In this document: piece by piece, positions 11,301 to 21,937 of the stretch | Layout of the letters: each line of letters opens with the position of its first letter | Position numbering within the stretch: position 1 is the stretch's first letter | Assembly (NCBI RefSeq): GCF_963576615.1 | Contig: NC_088711.1 | Location: forward strand, 1,674,001 to 1,738,000 | Direction of reading: 5' to 3' | DNA: 64,000 nucleotides | Source: Watersipora subatra | Lineage: Eukaryota > Bryozoa > Gymnolaemata > Cheilostomatida > Watersiporidae | The notes under the pieces: generated by a model | Told to the model about the DNA's origin: nothing | Databases searched by the model: none | What the model saw: the letters and a program-made list of their open reading frames with translations, nothing else | Position numbers and translations under genes: made by a program

Positions 11301-13138
11301 ACAGGGCAGTTGTCTAGGAATGTGAATCACAAACACAATTTTGACAATAAAGTATAACAACTTCATACTCAATAATTCTGAGGGCTAAATATTATGCAGG
11401 CCAGTATCCAAGAGTTTGATTCATGGCTTCTCTAACTAGTTACAATTGAAGGAAATAGGATTTGAGGTATGAATTTTAGTGCGGTTACAACTTTTTTTAT
11501 ATTATGATATTATAAAGTGCATTTAAATTTGCCTCTTTTAGGTCATCTTATTCGTAGTTGTTCATTAAGTGAGAACAACTATGCATGTTCACTGCATCGT
11601 TCACATAATTATATATAAATACATAGAGTAAGAACTGAGCCATTTTTATTTTTGTAACATGGTCAAAAAATAGAAATGTTTGCATGTTTCGCGGATATAA
11701 TATTAATAAAGCTTGGTGGAAACGACATAGCCTTAATGTAGCAGTAATAAACTCAATGGACTTTTAAAATATTGCGGTAGACTCATGGCATGGCTCAGTG
11801 TAACATTCTTAGATTCCTAATAAGAGTTTGATAGCAAAGCACACACAGTTATATCTCTAGTAGGATTTGTTTGCTCAACTCACGTCAGTTTTAATTTAAA
11901 CAATGTTCTTGGAACAAAGTGGTAATGATATATTACCATAAATGTTTCCGCCAACCTAATCGATTGCTAATTTACGTGTAATATTTCTTTCTTGCCGTTA
12001 GGGTTCACTACTGCTGGTACGCACACATGACAAACACTTGAAAATTTTTCAAGAAGAGATCACTTATAATTTGCTTGTAGTTATCTGCTCCATAACTACT
12101 TTTACAAATTTAAAAACTTGGCTAGTGACCCACTTCCTTTGATATCCTATTAAGTATACGATTTTTGGCATATTAGTCGATTTTTACTTTATTGATCAAA
12201 ATTGCACTAAGTACATTACTAATAATCATATAATATACACATACGCACATACCAGTATGCATATGTGTGTGCACGAGTACGTGGTGTGTCGCGTGTGGTA
12301 TGCGTGTCTAATGAACAAAGTCACAAGTCATACCAATACAGGTCTATTAGTGTGTGTGGACTTGCTCTTGAGATTATGTTTTCCTAATGGTTGTCTTCAC
12401 ATCTGGTATATATGTACTTGCATAGATGGAATCATACCAGCTTCTACAACCCTTCCTGCTACTACATCTCCTCAACTTCCCTCTCCTAGTCTTCCACCTT
12501 TGGAATGTGAATCATGGAGTTGGCAGCAGACCAGTGAATGGCTTGATGATAACAAACTAGGGCCAATCAAGGACAGGTTGTGCTACTGTACTACTAGTAC
12601 TTCAGCTATGTTATGTGCGCCTGTCTTACAGTTGTGTATAGACTAGTATTATGCGTGTTTGTCCAATGTTTCATAAGTCCTATCAGTTCTATGCGAATAG
12701 GGATATATTCTTCGGCTTTAAGCTATGCACATGTACTCATCATCAATGTTTTATCAATTCGTGAACGACGCATGTACGGATTAACAATTTTCCTGCTTCA
12801 GCTTTGTCCATATATTATAATCTCCATGTTTGAGGTTTTCGCTGGTACATGTGGCATTTGATGACATTTTTTTACATTTGATGTATTTTTCTAAATGGCT
12901 TTAGGAGATGCTTGGGAATCAGGCCAAGGTCTGGTATGAATGTATTAAAAAAATGAGACAGCATTATGAACATTCATTGTTTTACAGTCTGGAAGATGCT
13001 GATGGAACGATGTTAGCCGAGTTAGCCATGCTCTCGTACCAACACAAGGATGTGTTCTATACATTGATATGCAGCAAAACTGGAGCAGACCTAGGCTGCA
13101 TACTACGGTTCAGCAAAGCACTGAAAAAATTAACATAA
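2757..13138 (+). CDS. ARM-TIR-SAM protein, nine-exon gene (complete model)
   Basis: My exon model is 2757-3454, 3708-4388, 4504-5333, 6373-6489, 7038-7163, 7262-7363, 10885-11103, 12426-12576 and 12988-13138; every intron is GT..AG, all phases fit, and the total is 3075 nt, or 1024 residues plus TAA. The ATG is fixed by an in-frame TAA at 2751-2753; a ccatttcag acceptor ends at 2743, suggesting a spliced 5' UTR. Order: disordered Pro/Ser-rich region (1-200), armadillo-type helical repeats (about 235-770), TIR (about 779-905), Pro/Thr linker, SAM (about 955-1022). TIR domains act in innate signalling or as NAD hydrolases, and SAM and ARM usually mediate oligomerisation and regulation; a self-assembling NAD-cleaving sensor is therefore a reasonable inference, not shown here. 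It is not a SARM1 orthologue, whose SAM pair precedes the TIR. Exon 4 and exon 9 borders were chosen by phase and domain continuity and are the least certain. Confidence 0.85.
7038..11103 (+). CDS. Exons 5-7: TIR domain
   Basis: Exons 7038-7163, 7262-7363 and 10885-11103, all starting in phase 1, join to a contiguous TIR domain of about 125 residues. Strand A is KHIMLSYNH, the BB-loop region is FKVWIDHEQITAGGSTLE (assembled across the first junction), then CLVLIFFSEPYKNS, then NCRAEAEYVF across the second junction and FIPVQVQAGYTPEGWLG. The Glu of NCRAE (residue 852 in my model, its codon split by the 3.5-kb intron) sits where catalytic TIRs such as SARM1 carry the NADase glutamate, so activity is possible. 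The Gly-Trp-Leu-Gly segment is typical of lophotrochozoan TIR proteins as I know them. The exon 6 to 7 intron holds a SINE-like repeat and the 33-bp minisatellite. Confidence 0.88.
7462..7925 (+). repeat. tRNA-derived SINE-like element in intron 6 of the TIR gene
   Basis: The copy begins with tgaatgcccggcgttgcatgg and contains a tRNA-like promoter segment near 7753-7830 (box A-like gacatagtggctagtgagcc, box B-like aagttccattctag). It then has the shared 3' module cgttcctataactttattgc, gacaaacagacc and agatttatgtatata. The same order recurs at 26432, 26878 and, on the minus strand, 29928 and 32665, which defines it as a dispersed family. Confidence 0.65.
7926..9900. other. Intron 6 sequence without genes
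   Basis: Part of the 3.5-kb intron between TIR exons 6 and 7. I see G-rich and AT-rich stretches (ggtgggtggggtggtggagagg near 8036-8060) and a short agtactagt triplication near 9002-9022, but no coding signal on either strand. Confidence 0.5.
9918..10557. repeat. 33-bp minisatellite, about 19 copies, in intron 6 of the TIR gene
   Basis: The unit is built on agttgaaacaaaccttccac followed by ctgagacttgacc. Variants replace ccttccac by ccaaccac, ccgtccat or gcaatgac. The order of variants is itself repeated: the block ending in gcaatgacctgcgacttgacc occurs twice, at about 10295-10315 and 10525-10545, so the array grew partly by duplicating multi-unit blocks of about 231 bp (7 units). Because 33 is divisible by 3, several frames are open across it on both strands; these are artefacts. 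Confidence 0.93.
12426..13138 (+). CDS. Exons 8-9: Pro/Thr linker and SAM domain
   Basis: Exon 8 (12426-12576) starts after tgcatag, continues the phase from exon 7 and encodes a linker rich in Pro, Ser and Thr followed by ESWSWQQTSEWLDDNKLG, the first SAM helices. Joining donor GGACAG/GTTGTG to the acceptor ttgttttacag at 12987 gives KDSLEDADGTMLAELAML, matching the usual SAM core of the form F..n.iDG..Ll.L, then DVFYTLI and ILRFSKALKKL before TAA at 13136-13138. An alternative start at the upstream acceptor (12904) would add about 27 residues but breaks the reading frame from exon 8, so I reject it. The GTTGTG donor is weaker than the others. Confidence 0.78.
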
Positions 13139-13540
13139 GGCCAAAGTACATTCATCAACGATGGCTGACGAGGGCAGTACATACACATATGCACACTATC
13201 ATCCTAACGACGTTGCCGGAGATATAACGATGCTGCGAGATTGCGCATCATATGTAAGAATTACAATACAATATTTTTTTCTAACAATTCAACCTCAAGA
13301 CATGCATGCAATGAGGAAGCAGAAGTACAATCAACAAATTTCAGAGCAAGTTTATTATTTATTGAATACTTTACACCCATATACGCTTTCCAACCCATCA
13401 TGGGTAATTCTATGTAATTCTTTACAAATTACACCTTTTTATATATTTAAACGCTGTTTTGTATAAAATTGTAATTTTTTTGTAGAGCTGCTCTATTTTG
13501 CTATTTGATTTTTAAACTAAAAATACAATAAACAAAATAC
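13139..13540 (+). other. Probable 3' UTR of the ARM-TIR-SAM gene
   Basis: The sequence after the stop is AT-rich. A canonical AATAAA hexamer lies at 13527-13532, followed within 50 bp by T- and GT-containing sequence (ccattgtttgcattg), a reasonable polyadenylation site. An ORF from 13161 (about 100 codons) shows no recognisable domain and reads as UTR. Confidence 0.5.
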
Positions 13541-14716
13541 AAAAAACCAATGCAACCATTGTTTGCATTGCCATACAAGCTAATCGTTGTAACAACACGA
13601 GCAAACAAAGAGACATGGATAGTAAGCCTAGACTGTATGGCTGTGGGCTAGAAACACATCTCTTATACCTCAGGTGTCATGAGTAGAGATTAAACTGAGC
13701 ACATAAAGGTAATGCTAACCAACTCAGATGTCATGAGTAGAGATTAAACTGAGCATATAAAGGTAATTCTAACCAAGAGAAAAGAAGCTTACTGATCTAG
13801 CAAGTAGAGAAATATTGTGTGTGTAGAAGAGACTATCTAAATACATGAGTAAAGACTCAGACTAGAAATATTACTCCAAACGTTCTGTGAAGACGTGTAA
13901 AAAAGTTGGTGAGTGAATGGTGAGCAAGCATTCACACTGGGTACAGCAGCTGGTAGTAGCATTTAAAGGCATCTAGCCCACGGATCAGGATGATGGCTAA
14001 ATAGTAACACCGACAGAATGCCTAATGCCTACAAACATACAAAAACACAGCATACAGGTGCACCTTCATATATAACATAGGTAAAGGGAAAAAGTATTTA
14101 GCCGACGCATTGTGCGAGTGTCGTGTCAAAACAAACATTTAGGTCTACATCGATGTAAAATAAAGCTGACACTTCTGTGATTGGCTGAAATAGCTGAGTC
14201 TGACAAACATGATCTCGATTACTTTTTATTAATTTCTATCGCTAGCTAATTTCATGAAGGTTTTTTCTTGAACGACAATGACAACAGAGCGTGATGCAAA
14301 CAATTATTGCTACAAGGACAAAGATGCTCTCATTTGTAACAGCTATGTGAAGGCTACTAGAATAAATTGGAACTGTTTATAAAACCTTTCAGATATTTTT
14401 TGGTAATTAAACTTGTAGAAACCCAGTTTTTCTAGAGTTCGATTTGTGCCATGAACCCAATGTATATTCATACATAGCTCTTTTCACCGAAAAAGAAAGT
14501 TTTTTTCTTGAACAAAAATATGGCTACCAAAATACATGTAGATAAACAAATGTTATTGCTATTATAAGTTGATTATCAATATCAGATAATAAATACACTG
14601 ACGATTCTTCAATAATGGCAATGAAAAATCTAGCACAAACGTCATGGCCTTCACACAATTGAGAACATCATTGCCTTTACGTATCTGAAGCTAATTATTG
14701 TTGTTAATACAAAGCG
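13541..14716. other. Gene-free stretch with a short direct duplication
   Basis: No gene seen. A roughly 54-bp direct duplication (ctcaggtgtcatgagtagag and gattaaactgagca then ataaaggtaat) lies at 13671-13716 and 13725-13769. The rest is AT-rich without recognisable elements. Confidence 0.45.
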
Positions 14717-14724
14717 TTGTTTAG

Positions 14725-15466
14725 TAGAGGTGGAACGAGACACGAGACATCTCAAGTATCGACCTGTCTGGTCTCAGATCGATCTCGTCTCAACCTAACT
14801 GTTACCAAACTCGAGATCGGAAATAGAAATAAAGCGCCTGCGCACGGCTGTTAAAACATGGCTGCAGAAGTTTTGCCAATTTTGGTTCCACCACCAGCCA
14901 AAAAGTCTAAAAGTGTGGTGTGGTCTTATTTTGGCTTTAAAACAGAAGATGGGGAATTTAACCAGCCTATCTGCAAGAAATGAGGAAGAGGTATCCTATA
15001 AAGATTCAAACACATCAGGGCTTCATGAACAGCTCAAAAGAAATCATCCAGAGATCGATTTATCAGAGCAACAAGAACAACAACTCCATATATAAAGTAA
15101 GACCTATTCAATAGATGGTAAAAATAAGTACAAGTACAAAGCGATATGTTTATAATAATTATTATCAATCAAGCCCCAAACTCTTAGAATTATATACCTT
15201 CGCTATTTTAGAGCAGTTTGTGTCACTTTTGTTTACAAAAAATACATGCACATTGCTATTAAAATGTTGTATTTAAATCGTTTACACCAGGAGAAAATTC
15301 AATTTAAAAAAAGGTTTATCAATTTCATATATCAAGTGCGCTAGTCCTTGAGTAGGGAAATCATCACCAAATGCTCATTATTTTACTGTCTCGAATCTCG
15401 AATTTTTACAAGACAGTGTCTCGAGTCTCGTCTCAAACTTAAAAAACCTTTCTCGTTCCAACCCTA
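14725..15466 (+). mobile_element. Non-autonomous hAT-like element with a broken BED finger
   Basis: The ends are inverted: TAGAGGTGGAACGAGA at the left and TCTCGTTCCAACCCTA at the right. They are flanked by an identical 8-bp duplication TTGTTTAG at 14717-14724 and 15467-15474. Eight-bp duplications and this end type indicate the hAT superfamily. Inside, an ATG at about 14858 opens a BED-type zinc finger: KSVVWSYFGFKTEDG, then CKK and an in-frame TGA where the second Cys is expected. After a shift to another frame comes NTSGLHEQLKRNHPEI, the usual second half of the finger. No catalytic transposase region is present. At 742 bp this is an internally deleted copy. Confidence 0.85.
14858..15095 (+). 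pseudogene. Interrupted BED zinc-finger segment of a hAT transposase
   Basis: About 43 codons run from ATG at 14858 to a TGA next to the expected CxxC cysteine, and the finger resumes in a different frame around 14985 through LKRNHPEI with the final His. The two halves together cover one BED domain, the DNA-binding head of hAT transposases; the catalytic body is missing, so no functional product is expected. Confidence 0.75.
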
Positions 15467-15474
15467 TTGTTTAG

Positions 15475-17110
15475 TAGAGTCAGTGTGTAGCCACAGCCAA
15501 TATCTACGCTCCTACACTATGCGTCAGCAATGCATTTCATCCATGTGTGTAGTCAAGCTTTCAAAATACAGTATGAACATGAAAATGTACCAATTGTGAA
15601 TTCTGCGCACAAGTCGACCCGGCATATAATTTGAGGTATAAAGTTGGGGGTAAATATCTTGGTTTTGACATGTACCCGCCGTATCCCCGGCATCCCTCAA
15701 ATTATTTGATTGCCAATAGTTCAGTTGGCATCAGAGGCGGGCGATGCGTAGCTGAGGAAATGGCGTTCAAAAACGCTCATGGTTTTGTGCCGACGGCAAT
15801 CTGTACAACAATAATTAATTAACAAAAGAACGAGAGGTGATAGTTTTAGTTTTAGTGATACCCGCAAGGCACGGCAAACAATATTTCGCCATCGTATTGG
15901 CCCGCCTCGCCAATGAGTGAAACTGTGGCATTTACTAATATGTACGTCTTTAACAGGAAAGCCATACCGCAAAACAAATTTTTGTCAAGAATGGTGATTC
16001 ATACACAAGAAAAAGATGAATGGATAGTAGTGGATACGTAAAATGAATTATCGAAGTGTGGGTTTGTGGGCAGATGCTACGATAAAAGCATTAACCTCGA
16101 AAAAAATTCCAGAAGAGAATCCTAGTGATGACAATTTGGATACTAAAGTTTGGGACTTTCTTTTTGGTCTATCTTATTTGGAGTAGGATTACTAGTACTT
16201 TAATATTTTATAAATAAATCCCTATATGTTATATCATATAATTTTGATTTGCCATGGTTCTTTGAAGTTGAATTTTACTAGAATTTGTGTCATGAAAAAC
16301 GTGACAGGAGTATAAGTCACGGATGGATTTTTAAACTTGAAATATGAGTCATCAAATATGTAAGTTTACACATCTTAATTGCAGCTAAAGGGCTATGAAC
16401 CTTTTACATTCATCGCATCATAAACGTATGTAACAGGATGCGGATGGACAGTTCTAAATGAGTATATATGAACACAGTATATAAATTGGAAAATGCACTT
16501 TCTTTAAATATGTCTTTTTAATAATTTAGTGATTTTTTATACACGCATATAGGGTATGTAGACATTCATACATACAGACATACATGTTGATAGTGTCAAA
16601 TTAGCCATTCGTGTCAAGCTAATCCAGTAGTGCTCACAAATCTACTAATAGTTGGAACTAACACTATAGCTGCACTCTTTAGCTTTTCACTCATGACACT
16701 TTAATATAATACATGTACTAACTTGAATTGGTAACTATAGTATCTAGTTATACGAACCGATATAAAAAACCATCTTGACTTATAACAGTAACACAATAGA
16801 AGTTACAATGATGGTTGGTAGACTGCAATGGTGTATTGCATCTGCATTTCTAAGTAGCACAAAAGAAACCGACTGATGTGTAATATAATAGTTTATGCAC
16901 ATGTATCTAACTAATAATTCTGTTCAAACACTGGTTACAATCTATTACGAGTGGATACATAGCTCAAAAATTTACAATATATTAGATGACTTTCACTGTG
17001 TTTTTGTTGGTTAAGTTAAAAGGCAATTTTTACGATGCCTGAAAGCTATTTTTCATTCAAATCTATGATTGGCAGACCAAAAGCAGCTTGGTATTTCAAT
17101 TTTCTCATGA
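15475..17110. other. Gene-free AT-rich stretch
   Basis: No gene or repeat family recognised on either strand. Short open stretches near 15631-15822 and their antisense lack family features or splice context. Confidence 0.4.
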
Positions 17111-17118
17111 TAGATGTG

Positions 17119-17947
17119 TTTAAACCATAACTGTCACGTACAACTTTTATCGTATGTACTAGGTAAATCAGACACGCTGATTCCGGTTTTGTACTCAAAA
17201 TAAAAATTGGTCCTTTAACTTTCAGAGTAATGAAGGCTTTTTTACAGCGTTTTAATATCGGTCTCAAAAACAACATGATTGGCACAACAAGCTCCGCTCA
17301 TAAATATGTGATGTAGCCTAGCCTTTTAGGAACGAAAGTTAGGGATGTTTAGTCCGATTTAGAATGATAGAAATGTGTGTCTTTTTTACACAGTTTTAAT
17401 ATCAATTAAATATCAATTAAATTAAATTCAGCGTATAAAATAATCTCAGTCTTTTATGAAAGGTAGATGAACTATTTAAAACTGCTCATAGCTTGTTACA
17501 TGATGTTTAATATGCTGAACGCTGAGGAAAATGAGCTCAAAAAAGCGTGATTTTATCCCAAGCTAGCGTTGTTATCGCGCTTTTTTGAGCTAATTTTTAA
17601 ATATGCAATGTTAAATAGCTTATCTACCTTTCAGAAAAGACTGAGATTATTTTGAAGGCTGAATTTAGATAATAATGAGTTTTAAGACACACATCTCTAT
17701 CATTCTAAATCGGACTAAACACCCCTAACTTTCGTTCCTAAAAGGCTAGGCTACATCACATATTTATGAGCGGAGCTTGTTATGCCGATCGTGTTGTTTT
17801 CGAGACCGATATTAAAACGCTGTAAAAAAGCCTTCATTACTCTGAAAGTTAAAGGACCAATTTTTATTTTGAGTACAAAACCGGAATCAGCGTGTCTGAT
17901 TTACCTAGTACATACGATAAAAGTTGTACGTGACAGTTATGGCTTGA
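17119..17947. mobile_element. Fold-back (long inverted repeat) element, copy A
   Basis: Left arm from TTTAAACCATAACTGTCACG, right arm the reverse complement ending gtgacagttatggcttga. The arms extend about 280-300 bp (including aggtaaatcagacacgctga and its complement) and the inner 200 bp is also palindromic around gagctcaaaaaagcg and cgcgcttttttgagct. Nearly the whole 829 bp can fold into one hairpin. The mirrored ORFs with residues RPILKRCKKAFITLKVKG on opposite strands in the two arms are a by-product of the symmetry. I could not establish target-site duplications, so the superfamily is open. Confidence 0.8.
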
Positions 17948-18609
17948 GTATCTATGATGCCTCTTGAAAAGATAGGTTTTTGTTAAATGCAAGGTGCATA
18001 TACTCATTCATGCGTTATACAGTAATGTAAATGCAATCAATGCGAACATATACAAATACACAGGACGTGTATGTATCTATGCCCGTAGATGGAGCCATAA
18101 ATATCATTTCACTATTCATGCTGAGTCAAGCATAGGTCCTGCTATTGAATCTGCTAAAAGAATAAGCCAACCAAATACGTAAATTAAGACAAACTTACAG
18201 CATAAATAGAGAGAATTCCCAGGGTAAATGAAACGAATTGAACAGTGCGAGTGATAACGGATTTGGCTACATCCAAGCAAGGAGATGTATTGGGTAGTAG
18301 CTGTCTTCGGTCATGTTCATCAGTGGGGCAGGAAATAGGGAAACGGCCATGTTGCTGCCAAAACCATAATAATTCTACAGCTCATTTGATTATTCTTCAA
18401 TTATGCTTCGTCGATTGAACAGAACTGTAAATTTGGTATGATGGGAGTTGTTGGCCCCAGGCTACACTGATGTTTGGGCTCAGCTGCGAGTAATCGCAGC
18501 AGTTATTATGAGTTGATAGTGCCAGGGGATTAAGTAGTAAAGCCACTAGTCTACATATGTAAGTAGGTGGAACGAGAGATCCAGCCTCTCTTTGAGACTA
18601 TTCTAAGTA
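17948..18609. other. Gene-free stretch
   Basis: Nothing recognisable beyond AT-rich sequence and short open stretches without family features. Confidence 0.4.
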
Positions 18610-18956
18610 AAGCCTGGTTCCCATATACGTCGCAAAGTAACGGCGACAGCACTGCAGACTATTGCGGGGAAGCGTGAACCTACACGCCAGATACCGTCGG
18701 TAGTTGCAGGCGGTCAACGCAAGAGTTTAGCGCTGTTCAAATTTTGCGACAAGCCGCAGGCAAAACCTTCCCGAAATGCACTGTACAGGTGAAGGTCACC
18801 ATTATTGAAACGGCATGGCGAGAGAACATTTTATGTGATTATGCGATTATGTTTAGCGATGCAGCTTTATATGTGAACAGAAGCCGCCTAGCATCGCAAG
18901 CGTTTTGCTGCACAAGTTACCGCTGAAGTCTCACAATCGATATGGAAACCAGGTTT
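18610..18956. mobile_element. Small inverted-repeat element (MITE-like)
   Basis: Ends AAGCCTGGTTCCCATAT and, inverted, ATATGGAAACCAGGTTT match at 15 of 17 positions and enclose about 350 bp that is clearly more GC-rich than the surroundings (gcggggaagcgtgaacc, caagccgcaggc). No transposase is encoded. The terminal pattern recalls PIF/Harbinger-type MITEs, but the target duplication is not clear. Confidence 0.55.
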
Positions 18957-20214
18957 CCCTCCATACGACAATCATACAATGATTACGAGGCCTAATAAAG
19001 TTATTTTCACACTTCAGATATATTTTACTTTTAGTATTTATCAGGTATAATTCACTATTAGTATTTATCTACTATATAAACGGCAATCTGTGTGTGTACA
19101 TGTTTGTACACCTTATAGAGTAGTCTTTCCTTTTTTTGTCGTACGAACTTTGGTCGTACGAAGCGAACTGAATTAATACGAGCACCGTACTTTTCGGACT
19201 ATTAGCCGCTATTTTTTTCTGATGGTTTGAGCCATGCGGCTTATATCAGGGTGCTTCTAATCTGCGGTTTTTTTCTTTCACCGCTACGGCGCATTAACCG
19301 GAATCTCCGGCTGGTAGGCCTCTATACATAACCTATTCATCGTTTTCTCATTTTCACACAAAAATGACGTAATAATTACAACTCTATGAATTTTTTTAGC
19401 TCTATGACACGCGATGCTTTTTTATCCTCGCCATATGAGGGCTATTTGTTTTCGGCAAATGGTATCAACAATAGACTCTCTCGATGTTAGAATTTGGCGA
19501 TTAAATTCTATTAACTCTATGAAACACGATACCTTTTTTGAGTTTTTGTGAACCTCTATTTCCAGCTTTTCTTGAGGTTCAATTGCTAAATTGCCGTAAA
19601 GGTTTTCACGCGAACAATTGTATTATCTCGAGTAGAAATAGCCTCTAGAATCTAGATTCTCTCACCATCGATCAGACAAAGACACTACAATTTCTTATTT
19701 TACATATCGTCATACCATTATCGTCGTAGTCAGAGTTTTGATGGATAGCTGTTGGTGGAACAGTAATTTTTTATACACACAATTCTATGCAAGAATTGTT
19801 ATTATTAATTCAACATATTGTGGTTGACGCCGGGCCAGGACATTGTAAATTCGTGTAGATATTTTTATATGTTATATCTTGCATGCTGTGTTGTTCTTTT
19901 TATTATACCGTTGTTTTACTCATTATGCTAATACTTATCGTCACTTAAATTGTTGTCATACCAACGCACTAGCGGTCCTATTTATTCATCTTGTTAGCCG
20001 GTATTCTTACCGTTAGCTGTTAGCCAGAACGGGTGATATTATTATATACAAAGGAGCGCGCTCACTTACGTAGTTGAGCAGAACAAATGGCAGTGCGCTC
20101 CTCGGCTAGAGGATTTTCTTTCTCTAACAAAAAATTGAACGAAACCACATGCAATTCATTTTTTTATGAAATAGTCTAGATCGTGCCAAGTAAAGGCCGG
20201 CAAATTCCTTTACA
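18957..20214. other. Repeat-derived sequence preceding the Ty3-like relic, possible 5' LTR at its end
   Basis: Around 19187-19270 the sequence gtacttttcggactattagc and its neighbourhood (gcggcttatatcagg, taatctgcgg) resemble a dispersed hairpin repeat common in animal genomes. The last few hundred bases end in ...cctttaca directly before a primer-binding-like segment, as a 5' LTR would, but I found no matching 3' LTR near 26000, so LTR limits cannot be given. Confidence 0.4.
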
Positions 20215-20592
20215 CTGGTGGCAGTGGTGGGATTGCGCCAAACCTGGCAGGCACTATCTAGATTCTAGAAATTTGGAAATCAAACTCCGGCAGACCTCCT
20301 GCCCTGCTAGCAAAAGCAGCCTCAGTAGAGGAAAACCGGAGTAGTACGGCAAACACCAGGGGTTCCGAATCTGGCCAAAATAGCTGTACGGCTATCCCCC
20401 ACATTCATTGAGAAACCTGGTGTTTTAGAATAAACAAGTTATTCAGCACTTCAGAGAAGGGTTGATGACTGGCACTGCGCCAACCACCCCCTACTCTGTA
20501 AGGCGCTCGACACTACCAAAAAAGCTTAAGCACTCCAAGTCAGGCCACGATCGTCTATAACGGTCCCCCTCACTTGGAGAGAAGCTAAAATC

Positions 20593-21440
20593 ATGTCTCA
20601 AAGGAGGGCAAGGAGTGTAGATCGGGACCGACTAGCTGACGCCATTGGGCAACTTGTCATATTAAGTCGGAACCCAAAACCGGCCTCCCAGTTCACAACA
20701 CCCAAGTATAATGGTGTCGGAAACCCAGAATAATTCATTACCAGATTTAGAGAAATTGCAGCTGCAAATAGGTGGGCTGAGGAGGCCAGCACACTGCACC
20801 TCAGAGAGGCTTTGAAGGAGAGGGAGAGTCCTGTGGAAGGGCAGTCGGGGTGGCAGCCATCTTTGAAACCATCCGAGCCCGATTTGGACTATCTTCCCGA
20901 GAAGCCAGAGCAGAGTTGAGCAGTTTGAAAAAAGAAACCCAAATCTCCCTGCAGGAACACGCAACGGAAATTGAACGGCTAGTCCAAATAACCTACGCTG
21001 AACTGCCCGAACCATTCAGAAGTAACATGGCAAACAAGTACTTCTCAAACTCCCTAAACCATCCCGCCCTACAGCGGCACCTCCTAGCGGTACCCACGGA
21101 GACTCTCGCGGATGTAGTACGAGCTCTAGGAGAATTTCCCCAGATCAAATCTAGAGAATTGACTCTGGCAGAGCCATCCGGGCTGTAGAAAAATCGGAGG
21201 CCAATACAGGATATGGTGTGGTACGCAGTGTCGAACAAGACACCTTGAATGTACTGCTATTCACAGTAAAGCAGCTGGCGAAACAGGTCAAACAGCTGCA
21301 AAACAAGCCAACAGAGCCTCCAGAAAGTAAACTTGCCATTTGTTGGGGATGTGGAGACACGGGATATCTTCGAAAGGAGTGCCCCAGTCAAAAGAAAAAG
21401 GAGTCGGGAAAGGGAAGAAGGCCGCAGCAGTAGCACTCAC
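20593..21440 (+). pseudogene. Ty3-like gag relic with zinc knuckle
   Basis: The ATG at 20593 opens a gag-like frame that meets TAA at 20731-20733, continues in the same frame, then shifts near 20840 into a frame with LSSLKKETQISLQEHA and LQRHLLAVPTETLADVV. A further shift leads to a nucleocapsid-type knuckle CWGCGDTGYLRKEC (about 21340-21382). The knuckle should read CX2CX4HX4C, and the His position is Tyr here. Gag proteins package the element RNA; this copy is dead. The antisense ORF at 42770-43183 is a clear relative (QEHATEIE, RQLLAVPT). Confidence 0.82.
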
Positions 21441-21799
21441 TACTAGCTGCAATAAGGCTCCTGCAAAAACCAGGAAAAAACGAAGTATCGATTCAGCCAA
21501 GGCCTCACCCAGATGGACCTATCCAAAAAAAGTCAGGCTGACCCAGAACTCCACCTGAAGCCACCCCCACAGCTACTGAGACCATTTTCCAAACACTACA
21601 CCTAGAGTCAGGCATGAGTCCTCCCGATGTAAGCACTATGCCTTCCTCTCAGGTACCTTGACGCCCTGTCTCGCAGAGGACAGCCCTCCCCCCCCCCCGC
21701 CATCCAAAGAGACTCACCCAAGCATGTTCTCTACCTGCATGATTGGAGCAGCCTCAGGCAGCCCCTTTCGAGCACAGGGAACCTGCGCAAGCACACTTG

Positions 21800-21937
21800 C
21801 TGGGGTGCCCACCCTCTACCAGTTACTTACTCCCAGGTAAAATCGAAGGTCGAGCAGTGCCCTTCCTGTTGGATACCGGATGCACCACTAATCTGCTGGG
21901 AAAACAGGTGTTCGACCGATTTCTTCGGGGTATATGA
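21800..21937 (+). pseudogene. Aspartic protease segment of the Ty3-like relic
   Basis: The residues VPFLLDTGCTTNLLGKQVF contain the retropepsin active-site box (usually DTGA or DSGA; here DTGC) after a hydrophobic strand. Only one short open piece survives before a TGA at 21935-21937. Confidence 0.7.

Noticed and set aside
12905..12987. Earlier start of the last SAM exon at the tttag acceptor
   Set aside because: It puts exon 9 out of frame with exon 8. The acceptor at 12987 keeps the frame and completes a normal SAM core.
2757..13138. Calling the gene SARM1
   Set aside because: SARM1 has two SAM domains before the TIR. Here the single SAM follows the TIR, so orthology is not supported even though parts are shared.
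13161..13466. ORF of about 100 codons after the SAM exon
   Set aside because: No domain, no splice context, before the AATAAA signal; best read as 3' UTR.
17046..17967. Two near-identical short proteins on opposite strands (CKKAFITLKVKG)
   Set aside because: They are mirror images made by the fold-back element arms, not genes.
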